From: Deltaproteobacteria bacterium
GTDB taxonomy: Bacteria; Myxococcota; Kuafuiibacteriia; Kuafuiibacteriales; Kuafuiibacteriaceae
DNA: 64,000 nt
Reading direction: 5' to 3'
NCBI GenBank assembly: GCA_016713425.1
Contig: JADJPE010000005.1
Location: 5,554,501-5,618,500, forward strand
The notes beneath the pieces were generated by a model. The model searched no databases, was not told the DNA's origin, and was given only the letters and a program-made list of their open reading frames with translations. The first letter of the stretch is position 1; each line of letters begins with the position of its first letter. The position numbers were made by a program, and so were the translations under genes. Below are positions 38,201 through 44,884 of this stretch, in pieces.

Positions 38201-39080
38201 CCTGCATGACGAGGCCGGCTTCGATGGTCTTTCCGAGCCCCACGTCGTCGGCGATGAAAAGGTTTGCGCGCGGAAGCGAAAGGGCCGCGCGCAGCGGCAC
38301 GAGTTGGTGGTTCCAAAGCCGTATGCCCGCGCGAAACGGAGACTGAAACAGCTTGGCGTCAGTCGCCGTCACACAGTTCCACTTGAGCGCGTGGAGGTAC
38401 GCGGCAAACACGCGCGGATCGTCCGGCTCCTTTGGATGTCCGAGGCCGCTCGTCTCGGGTTCGATCACCGCCGCGCCAAGCTCTCGCTCCCAAAGCACCT
38501 CGAGCGTGCGTCCGGGCGCGTCGTCGTCGAGGCACACGAGCCGGACGAGCGTCTGCTCTTCGAACAGCCGCGAAGGCGTCTCGGGCACGGGGAGGTCTTG
38601 GGAGCCCACGCGCAAGGGTTCGATAGCCGCACGCTCGACACCCGCACGCTCGACACCCGCGCGCTCGACACCCGCGCGCTCGACACCCGCGCGCTCGACA
38701 GAATCGACGAGATACTGACGTTGCCGGACCCGTGCAATCTGGCCGGGCTTGGGCAGGCCATCGCCGGACTCTCGTCGCGGTCGCTTGAGGTCCACCTCCG
38801 AGAGGTCGATGGTGTCGTCGGCCTCGAGCAGCCGCTTCATCAGCGGCGCGCGCGTTCGGTCGTTTGCCGCCAGATCGTGGGCCCGGCAGGCCGCGCGCAG
38901 CTCATCGCGCGTCATGCTTCGCAGCAGGTGTTGGAGCTTGATCCCGTTCCAGTCCAGGATGGACGCGATCTGCGTCTTCTTGTCGACGCGTCGGCCGACC
39001 GGATACCCAAACTCGCGGCCCAGGAGATAAAGCCGCTGTTTGGTCAACGTTTCGAGAACGGAGGCCAGCGACGGAGACAT
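35238..39080 (-). CDS. drmD: DISARM class 1 SNF2-family helicase DrmD
   Basis: A 1280-residue SNF2/RapA-like ATPase, the hallmark of class 1 DISARM. Motif I is FIADDVGLGKTIEAGL, motif II LLILDEAHTV, motif III FLSATPHNGHS, and motifs V/VI are LLCTDAAREGVNLQ and RMEQRNGRIDR. I place the start at MSPSLASVLETL (39080), where an SAP-like N-terminal helix region begins; an in-frame start at 39149 is less likely. Two in-frame repeats give a five-fold GVERA tract (38626-38700) and a Gln/Gly/Arg tract (37277-37372). The C-terminal 250 residues are charged and coiled-coil-like. First DISARM gene. Confidence 0.93.
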   Translation of the reverse strand: MSPSLASVLETLTKQRLYLLGREFGYPVGRRVDKKTQIASILDWNGIKLQHLLRSMTRDELRAACRAHDLAANDRTRAPLMKRLLEADDTIDLSEVDLKRPRRESGDGLPKPGQIARVRQRQYLVDSVERAGVERAGVERAGVERAGVERAAIEPLRVGSQDLPVPETPSRLFEEQTLVRLVCLDDDAPGRTLEVLWERELGAAVIEPETSGLGHPKEPDDPRVFAAYLHALKWNCVTATDAKLFQSPFRAGIRLWNHQLVPLRAALSLPRANLFIADDVGLGKTIEAGLVMQELMLRQRVQQMLIVAPAAVCLQWRDEMWRRFGLRFEIYNRRFVARRRQERGFGVNPWTTFPRFIISYQTLRRPEYQEPLLSHLAGRAPRSLLILDEAHTVAPASASKYAVDSKIGRTVEALAKQFEHRIFLSATPHNGHSNSFSALLEILDPQRFTRGVQVEPKDLEPVMVRRLKRDIKAMGSMRLPDRRVHQIDLVHDKGTWFQAWDAGEKRPMAEGSDAELALARLLEDYRMAVEVRNKRGELVLVNLQKRLLSSVEAFFRTLSVHAEGQGQDQLQRQGRGQGQGRGQGQGRGQGQGRGQGQGQGRGQGSEIVALGDRDHERDHERDHDHDRIAAGEDMSQGLEDELEEGAEDDVLEAQAAEQVRRTSRAIFAQSVEAQRILREMLKRAQASRHEPGPKVLALIDWIRRNQCAAVSPGGVHGKIAQRDLAWSERRVVVFTEYGDTKRHLAQALRAACAGTEDGDLRIMEFHGGMSDEGRAEVQRAFNGPPDEHPVRILLCTDAAREGVNLQGACADLFHFDVPWNPARMEQRNGRIDRTLQPEDEVRCHYFFYPQRTEDHVLKTLVRKVSVIEEELGSLGEVLHQEMAKTLEERGASEKARAMIEACVMSPERIAAAKSECEALRQQARMRREADEAGQIKESSQKVLDFNEEHLKDAIDVGLSLLGLAPLSPHPDIADAYLLPKMPESWDGTLDSLRRPRARDESFWDFRNAPPLPVTFLPVERISSEVQHLHLQHPFVQRMLARFGSGHDLSRVTVVPTRETGLVRVIAFGRLSLFGAGATRLHEELVPVAAPWYEADNHPKHLKPFASEADRKALERLERTLAEAGGSTAGGSTARDTTARDTTARGTRRVSAQVRKRLIQAAPGDFAALWPHVTEEADRRERDATARLLARAEKEADDLRDLLKRQALAIEKSLRRQMPLFGPREKEQATQWEEDKQHMARRLSALAEEQATEPAAIARSYEVVLRRLELVGLVYLWPESK
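37277..37372. repeat. 18-bp tandem repeat inside drmD
   Basis: Units of CTCGACCTTGACCTTGGC (plus strand): three perfect 18-bp units, one 24-bp variant with an extra 6 bp, and a partial unit. All are multiples of 3, so they encode an uninterrupted Gly/Gln/Arg tract. Confidence 0.9.
38626..38700. repeat. 15-bp tandem repeat inside drmD
   Basis: Five contiguous 15-bp units of CCCGCGCGCTCGACA (plus strand); three are identical and two have one or a few changes. They encode the pentapeptide GVERA five times, near residue 150 of DrmD. Confidence 0.92.
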
Positions 39081-39576
39081 CGTTCGATGAGTTGCGGCAA
39101 CCCGGCCGCGGAACACATACTGAACGCCTTTGCGCCCGTGTGCGTGCAAGCTGACCTGCCGAAACGCGCGTAAAAAACCGAGGCCTGTTCACAGGCTCTT
39201 TGATCGCACGCCACCATCCGACAGCGGTCCATCGCCGCCGCACCGCCACGAAGCCCTGCGCCGCCCAAGGCAGACAGCGCGATAAGGTTTTCAAGGGCTT
39301 CCAGCGCCACCTACGCGTTGGATTCGCGAGCGCACACACTCGAGTGGATTTCGGGCGAGGATGCGACGATGTCTGGCCGAGGGATGCTGCTTCGGCTGCG
39401 AAGACGCCCTCTCATGCCCTCTCCGACCTCGCCCTCGTCGGCCGCAAATCAGACGACACGACAGGGCGCGAGACGGACGAAGATCACGTCAATGAACGCC
39501 ATGGGCGCGCCAAGGAGCATTCCTGAGCCGCCGCCGCGCCTTCGCTCGTTGAGGAGGCGCACCCTTGAGTCGCTGC
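39081..39576. other. Upstream region of drmD, no gene seen
   Basis: About 500 bases between drmD and the repeat tract that ends the next minus-strand gene. Frames open here on both strands lack start context or recognisable motifs. It should hold the DISARM promoter unless drmD is read through from the gene at 39678; I cannot point to a convincing -10/-35. Confidence 0.4.
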
Positions 39577-39675
39577 GTTGGTTAGTTGGTTAGTTGTTTA
39601 GTTGGTTGGTTAGTTGTTTAGTTGGTTGGTTAGAGTTCGTTGGTTAGAGTTCGTTGGTTAGAGTTCGTTAGTTAT
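39577..39675. repeat. AT-richer tandem repeat (GTTGGTTAG type)
   Basis: Roughly ten units of GTTGGTTAG / GTTGTTTAG / GTTGGTTAGAGTTC packed directly after the stop of the minus-strand gene at 39678. It contrasts with its GC-rich surroundings. Confidence 0.88.
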
Positions 39676-39677
39676 AG

Positions 39678-40520
39678 TTAGATGTCGTCGCCGGCCGACG
39701 ACGACGATTGCGCATCGGCGCTCGCTCCCGTGCGCTGCTGCGTATTGGCGCGGGCCGCTCGACGGCGGCGGCGCTCAAAGGCGCTGGTGGCCTTGCGAAC
39801 CGTGGCGGGCTCGTGGCGATAGACGTAACGCGCGGCGGCTCGCACGAGCCCGACGCGTCTTTGGAGCAACTCGAGCAGCCCATTCCTCAACGCGATCGCT
39901 CTTCGCGCTTCCTCGGTCTGCATCGCCGCGTTTGCGGGGCGGTCGAGCAGTGGTCGAACCAGCGCGGCGGCTTCGTCGATCAGCGCGACATCAAAGCCGC
40001 CGAAGCCGTCGAGCGCCTTGCGATTCCTGTCAGCAAGCGTTGCGTACTCGCGAAGCTCCTGGGCGATGGCGTCGACGCTATCGCCGATTGCGGCGTGGGC
40101 GTCGCGCAGTCGAGCGAGCTGCACGTCTTTTTCATCTTCGATGCCATCATCAAACAGATAGGCGAGCGCGGCATCGAGTTCAGAGACCAGGAACGACGCA
40201 CGCCCCACGGTATCGACGTCCGTCGGACCTCGGACGGCGAGCCGGTATCGAGTCTGCGCATCCTGCGCCAACTCGACGAGGGAGAGGATTTCGGCGCCAG
40301 TGCGCGCCGGGAGCCGCGATCGCAGGCTGTCGAGCCCGAACCTCACGACTTCGCCCTCCTCGTCTTCAACAGTTCTCCAGTGCGCCGCGAAGAACCGCGC
40401 GACATCGACGGCCTCCCCGAAGAGCACGTGAATCGGCCCCGGAAAGGTGTTGCTGGGTTCCTTGATGTCGGCGAGCTCTCTTTCGAAGTCCACCAGGGTG
40501 TAGCGTCGCATCTTTGCCAT
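39678..40520 (-). CDS. Unknown helical protein upstream of DISARM
   Basis: A 280-residue soluble protein starting MAKMRRYTLVDFERELADIK at 40520, preceded by GGAGAAG. It is predicted mostly helical: FPGPIHVLFGEAVDVARFFA near the start, then long helices rich in Ala, Arg and Asp (RDAHAAIGDSVDAIAQEL), and a basic, Ser/Asp-rich C-terminus. Same strand as the DISARM operon and about 600 bases upstream of drmD. No family recognised. Position suggests, but does not show, a defence role. A longer frame runs upstream into a 21-bp minisatellite and is probably not coding. Confidence 0.6.
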   Translation of the reverse strand: MAKMRRYTLVDFERELADIKEPSNTFPGPIHVLFGEAVDVARFFAAHWRTVEDEEGEVVRFGLDSLRSRLPARTGAEILSLVELAQDAQTRYRLAVRGPTDVDTVGRASFLVSELDAALAYLFDDGIEDEKDVQLARLRDAHAAIGDSVDAIAQELREYATLADRNRKALDGFGGFDVALIDEAAALVRPLLDRPANAAMQTEEARRAIALRNGLLELLQRRVGLVRAAARYVYRHEPATVRKATSAFERRRRRAARANTQQRTGASADAQSSSSAGDDI

Positions 40521-40736
40521 CTCTTGCTTCTCCGATCTTCGAGTCCCTTCGCATCGGCGCAACGTCACCTCAGGCCAAGGGTTTTTGTTGGTTGTGTGGG
40601 GTTTATTCGAATCGATCAGTGCTCGATCTATCGGTTCCTGACGTACATTCAGTGCACATCGATGGGCGATAGAGCGATCGGCCCAGGGGGTTTCCAATGA
40701 ATGACTGGCGCCAACACCGTCCGGAACAGCGGCCGA

Positions 40737-40920
40737 GCCGTCCAGGACATCAGGCGAGCCGTCCAGGACATCAGGCGAGCCGTCCAGGACATCAGACGAG
40801 CCGTCCAGGACACCGGGCGAGCCGTCCAGGACATCAGGCGAGCCGTACCAGGACATCAGGCGAGCCGTCCAGGACATCAGACGAGCCGTCCAGGACATCA
40901 GGCGAGCCGTACCAGGACAG
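40737..40920. repeat. 21-bp minisatellite, about 9 units
   Basis: Contiguous units of GCCGTCCAGGACATCAGGCGA. Six are 21 bp with at most a few changes, one is 22 bp with an inserted A, and the last is partial. The units abut without spacers, so it is not a CRISPR array. Confidence 0.93.
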
Positions 40921-41303
40921 TCCGCTGGCTGCAGAGCACTACGCTGGCATGATGCCCGCGTGGGCAGCAACCGCATCTGCGAACTCGGGCACGGTCTTCG
41001 CCGGTCCGGTGATCGGTGATCAGCTCGCCGAAACGCCTCGGCGGGTTTGCAGCGCCCGCGCTTGCTTGCAGATCAGCTCGGTCATCCCGTCGGGATCGAG
41101 GTCGAGCCTACGCGCGCGGTCTCGCTTCTCCTTGAACTCGAGCACCTCGCGATGTCGTTCCCCAGTGCACCTACGGTGTGTCTAGAGCCCACAAGGGCCG
41201 TTCCTTCCGCGGTTACTGACGAGAAAGATGTCGTCCGAATCATTCGAGACCACTGGTCGCCGTCGCCGTCGCCGTCGCCGTCACAAGCCTCGCGACCGAC
41301 TGG
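40921..41303. other. No intact gene; possible minus-strand remnant
   Basis: Between the minisatellite and the small ORF at 41304. A minus-strand frame of about 45 codons near 41029-41160 (EKRDRARRLDLDPDGMTE, then LICKQARALQTRRGVSAS) reads like the end of a helical protein but has no start. A run of CGTCGC triplets at 41258-41281 encodes nothing I can identify. Confidence 0.35.
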
Positions 41304-41600
41304 GTGGGCTTGCCCTTCGCCGGGCGGGATTTGCACCCGCGAGACGACAAACGAAGTTTCAAGTGGTCATCGATTCCCTTCGACCCGCATTGCCTGGTCG
41401 TTCCGAGCGGAATGCAGTTCGTTTTCAACGGCAAAGCCTCTCCGGCAACTCCGGAGTTCCATGTCCCGGCAGAACTGCTCGCAGACGGTCGGATCGCGCG
41501 GATCGTCTTCGTCGAACCCGGACGCGAACCCACCACGGTGCTCGTAAGCGCGAAGAGTCCCCCCACCCTTCTCTGGACAAAAGCAGAGCGAACAAGATGA
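41304..41600 (+). CDS. Small hypothetical protein coupled to a macro-domain gene
   Basis: A 98-residue frame from a GTG at 41304. Its middle (CLVVPSGMQFVFNG, then VPAELLADGRIARIVFVEPG) reads like a beta-rich domain. The stop overlaps the macro-domain start by four bases (ATGA), which supports it being real and co-translated. The frame upstream is interrupted at a CGTCGC repeat, so the true 5' end may have been lost by slippage. No family recognised. Confidence 0.5.
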   Translation: MGLPFAGRDLHPRDDKRSFKWSSIPFDPHCLVVPSGMQFVFNGKASPATPEFHVPAELLADGRIARIVFVEPGREPTTVLVSAKSPPTLLWTKAERTR

Positions 41601-42106
41601 GCGCACGCATCGTCGAAGGTGACCTACTCGATCAGGAAACCGAAGCCATCGTCAATGCCTGGAATCGAAACATCATTCCCTGGTGGCTTCTCATCCCTCA
41701 GGGCGTTTCCGGTGCGATCAAACGACAGGCAGGCACCGCGCCCTTTCGCGAACTCGCGCGGAAGGGACCGATCCCGCTCGGCGGTGCGGTCGCAACGAGC
41801 GCGGGTCGACTCCACTACAAGGCCATCATCCACGTCGCCGGCATCAACGTGCTGTGGCGAGCCTCGCGCGAGTCTATTGCTGGATCCGTCCAGAGCGCGA
41901 TTCATGTAGCCCGAACGCTTGAGCTACGGTCGATCGCCTTTCCCATCATCGGAGCGGGCAGTGGCGGCTTTCAGATCGACCAAGCAGAACGAATCATGTG
42001 CGAGGAACTCGAAAGACAAGAAGTGAAAGGGGTCGGGAACCTCGACGCCACGAGACATGATCTCGAGGTCGTCATCGTTCGGTTTGCGAGAAAGCGCAGC
42101 AGATAA
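41597..42106 (+). CDS. Macro-domain protein (ADP-ribose binding or hydrolysing)
   Basis: 169 residues: MSARIVEGDLLDQETEAIVN followed by AWN gives the macro-domain signature (GDLLDQETEAIVNAWN), then the GVSGAIKRQAG loop, LHYKAIIHVAG, and the ribose loop IAFPIIGAGSGGF. Macro domains bind ADP-ribose and often remove it from proteins or DNA. The four-base overlap with the preceding small gene and the neighbouring defence operon raise the possibility of a toxin-antidote or NAD-signalling role, which is inference. Confidence 0.88.
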   Translation: MSARIVEGDLLDQETEAIVNAWNRNIIPWWLLIPQGVSGAIKRQAGTAPFRELARKGPIPLGGAVATSAGRLHYKAIIHVAGINVLWRASRESIAGSVQSAIHVARTLELRSIAFPIIGAGSGGFQIDQAERIMCEELERQEVKGVGNLDATRHDLEVVIVRFARKRSR

Positions 42107-42176
42107 GCCGGAACGCCGACGCCACCAAGCCCGAAGCCCGAAAACCTAGAGCGGCGACGCTATTTGTACTCGGGAC

Positions 42177-42256
42177 GATAGGGCAATCAATCGGCTTCGA
42201 CCATGCCCGGAGGAGTCGGAGAGCCGACGCAGGTGTGCGACGAGTCACATGTTGCG
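42177..42256 (-). mobile_element. IS91-like element, copy B (80-bp solo terminus)
   Basis: Eighty bases nearly identical (two mismatches) to the terminal 80 bases of the copies at 48013 and 60018, beginning GATAGGGCAATC, with no transposase beside it. Sequence diverges fully after 42256. Confidence 0.85.
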
Positions 42257-42594
42257 TCTCCTCAACCAGCTTCTCCGGATGTAGATGCGGCGCGACGCCG
42301 AGCCCTCGAAGTAGCTTGCGACCTTGACGTGGACAGCGTCGGGTGACGACGCGCTCTCGAAGCGTGGACTCTCGGGCTCGGAACACTCTCGGGCCCGACG
42401 GGGGCCTGCACGACTTCGCGTGTTGAGCCTCGTTGTGGTGTTGAGCCTCGTTGTGGCGGGATGTAGCGAACGCAGAGCGTCGCGGAACGGTCTCTCTCAC
42501 AGCCGGTCCTCCTCCACACGCTACGCGACCTCCGCAGCAGCTCCTCGGTCCCTCGCGCATTTCTTGGACGGGGTGTAGTGGATATCTCGCAGGC
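42257..42594. other. Leader region of the thioredoxin-fold gene, no gene seen
   Basis: Sequence between the solo IS terminus and the lipoprotein start. It contains a short direct repeat (TGAGCCTCGTTGTGG, twice near 42424-42457). No convincing reading frame or promoter. Confidence 0.4.
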
Positions 42595-44790
42595 ATGCCG
42601 ACATTGAACCGCAAGTACCGCACCCCGGTTATTCCCTGGAGCGCAGCGCTTATCCTCGGCGCGTGCTCCTCGGCCGCCCAACAGACGGCTCGCCCGTCGA
42701 GCAGCGCATCGAACGCGCCGCTCGCCGAGTTGGATCCACCACGGTCGAATCAACCGCCGCCCGAAAGCGGTGCGACGCACGATGAGCCAATTACGGGCCC
42801 ACGCCCGACCAGCGCGAACAAGCCATCGACCGAGGACGCTTCTCCTGCCAAGCCTTCGAGCAAGGAGCCCATCGCAATCTCGGCGCCGGAATCGAGCGCC
42901 GTCGCGGCGCTTGGTGTCGCAGCCCGACCGGACGAAGCATGCCCAGAAAGGCCGTTCGAAAGCCCGCAATCGATTCAAGACCGCTTGAATGCGTCTGCGG
43001 TCTACCAAATTCCGATCGGCGCTTCCACCGTCTACGGCCGAAGCGACGCCCCAGTCACGCTGATCATGTTCGCGAGTCACGAATCCGAACACAGCCGGAC
43101 CGCGCTCCAGACGCTCAAGCAACTCATGGAGACTTACAAGGACAGCCTGCGCGTGGTTCTCAAGTTTCCATCCTACGGGTTGAGTCGGGCAGCCGCGAAA
43201 GCGGTGGTCGCGGCGGCGCGTCAGGGACGCTCATGGGAAATGAACGATCACTTGTTCTCAACTGAGAATCCGTTCGATGACAGCGTGCAAAGGGCGCAGG
43301 CGGCGGCGATCGGCCTCGATGTGGGCCGGTGGGATGCCGATCGCAAGGCCCGCGAAGTCGACGAGGTCCTTTGGTTCGATGACTGGCTCGAGGGCTTCTT
43401 TTCTCCGCCAGGAAGGCCCACGTTCTTCGTCAACGGTCGAATCATCGTTGGCGCACAGCCGATCGAGACCTTCGAGACGGCGATTGACGACGCACTCCAG
43501 CGGGCCAAGACCCTCATGGCGCAAGGCGTTCCACCCGCTGAGGTCTACGCTGCGACCGTAGGTGAGGGATACGAGCGGGCGCCGAATATTGCAGGCCGTT
43601 TTGCGTGGGGGCCCGAGACCGTCATTGGGACTGCGAGTTATAGCATATCTGAGGGCCCAAAAACGGCCAAGGTCGAGATCGTTGTCTGGCCGTCATTGAT
43701 TAAGCGTTCAGGGTGGCCGTCCTTCTTGCCGCTCGTCCGCCGCATACGAAGGGAGCGACCAAGAGACGTGCGTGTCGTTTGGCGAGCGCTCCCGACCGGA
43801 CTTCCCGACGACTTGCTCGCCGGCGTCGCGATCTACGCGGCTCATGAACAGCGCGCCGCCGACGCGATGCTCGAAGCGCTCGAGAACCGCACCGAGCTGA
43901 TCAGTCGCGACCTGCTGCGGAACCTCGCTTCTCGACTCGGTTTGAACGAGAAGCAGTTCATGAAGGCCATCAACAGCAAACGTCTTCGTCGTTTCGTGCA
44001 GGAGGACTTCAAAGCAGCCCAGGCGCTGGCAGTCCCCGAGTCTGGCATCGCCTATGTCAATGGCCGCCCGTCGAGCGCTCACCTATCGTTGGGCTACCAC
44101 GTGGAGCAGGCCATTCTCGAAGCCGACGGCCATCTCGCCCGTGGCGTCCCGCTGCGTCGCCTTCATGCGCTGCTTCAGCGACGCATTCCTCGGCGGGTCA
44201 AGATCGAGCAAGAATGGAAATCGCAGTACAAGCAGGCTGTGAAGGCATCTCTTCTTGCGAAGATCAGGGCTGAAGAGCGCCCTTCTCAGGGCCCGCGTTG
44301 CGCCCCGGTGACGATCCTCGCCTTCTGGGACTATGGATGTCGCTTCTGTGCAACGGCAGACGCCAACCTGCGCGAGCTTCGACGTCGGTACGGAGACAAG
44401 GTGCGCATCGTTTACTATTTCTTCCCGCAGAACCGGCACAACGAGTTTGCCAAGCTCGCGGCGCGAGCCAGTATGGAAGCCTGGACGCAGGGCCTATTCC
44501 CAGAGATGCATGCAAGGCTGCTGAAGAGCCAAGCGTCGCTCAGTGAGGATACGATCTTTCGCTTGATGGACGAACTGGACCTCGATGTGGAGCGTTTCAA
44601 GAAAGACCTCAAGAAGCATGGGGGGTGCCACGACCCGTGCGCTGTCGAGGCGATCGAGGAGCTCGGTCTTGAGCGAACCCCGACCTTCTTCATCAATGGT
44701 CGAAGGATCGTCGGCGCTCAGCCTTTCGCCGTGTTTCAGGACGCCATCGACTTGGAGCTCACCACAGGCCCCAGAGTACACGAGCAGTAG
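42595..44790 (+). CDS. Lipoprotein with repeated DsbA/thioredoxin-like domains
   Basis: A 731-residue protein starting MPTLNRKYRTP, with a hydrophobic segment and lipobox-like ALILGACSS. After a Pro/Ser linker there are at least two DsbA-like thioredoxin folds. The first (PVTLIMFASHESEHSRTAL ... FFVNGRIIVGAQP) lacks the CxxC (SEHS instead). A middle region (KVEIVVWPSLIKRSGW ... GIAYVNGRPSS) looks like a third, Cys-free copy. The last (VTILAFWDYGCRFCATAD ... TFFINGRRIVGAQP) has the active site CRFC. Probably a surface or periplasmic thiol oxidoreductase in which only the last domain is redox active. Convergent with the RCC1 gene; an AGCAGT repeat lies just after the stop. Confidence 0.85.
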   Translation: MPTLNRKYRTPVIPWSAALILGACSSAAQQTARPSSSASNAPLAELDPPRSNQPPPESGATHDEPITGPRPTSANKPSTEDASPAKPSSKEPIAISAPESSAVAALGVAARPDEACPERPFESPQSIQDRLNASAVYQIPIGASTVYGRSDAPVTLIMFASHESEHSRTALQTLKQLMETYKDSLRVVLKFPSYGLSRAAAKAVVAAARQGRSWEMNDHLFSTENPFDDSVQRAQAAAIGLDVGRWDADRKAREVDEVLWFDDWLEGFFSPPGRPTFFVNGRIIVGAQPIETFETAIDDALQRAKTLMAQGVPPAEVYAATVGEGYERAPNIAGRFAWGPETVIGTASYSISEGPKTAKVEIVVWPSLIKRSGWPSFLPLVRRIRRERPRDVRVVWRALPTGLPDDLLAGVAIYAAHEQRAADAMLEALENRTELISRDLLRNLASRLGLNEKQFMKAINSKRLRRFVQEDFKAAQALAVPESGIAYVNGRPSSAHLSLGYHVEQAILEADGHLARGVPLRRLHALLQRRIPRRVKIEQEWKSQYKQAVKASLLAKIRAEERPSQGPRCAPVTILAFWDYGCRFCATADANLRELRRRYGDKVRIVYYFFPQNRHNEFAKLAARASMEAWTQGLFPEMHARLLKSQASLSEDTIFRLMDELDLDVERFKKDLKKHGGCHDPCAVEAIEELGLERTPTFFINGRRIVGAQPFAVFQDAIDLELTTGPRVHEQ

Positions 44791-44884
44791 CAGTAGCAGT
44801 AGCAGTAGCAAGAACACGAGCACTAAGCAGCCGCCCGAGCACGAGCAAGGTTACAGAGCGCGATCCGTACGCCGCATGGGGCCC

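Noticed and set aside
35568..39173. A 1201-codon plus-strand open frame opposite drmD
   Set aside because: Exact antisense of a gene with full SNF2 motifs; its translation is Arg/His-rich with no domains, as expected of a high-GC shadow frame.
40737..40920. CRISPR-like repeats
   Set aside because: 21-bp units abut with no spacers, and no cas genes are present.
41304..42106. DarT-DarG toxin-antitoxin pair
   Set aside because: The macro domain fits DarG, but the small upstream protein shows no DarT motifs and is too short.
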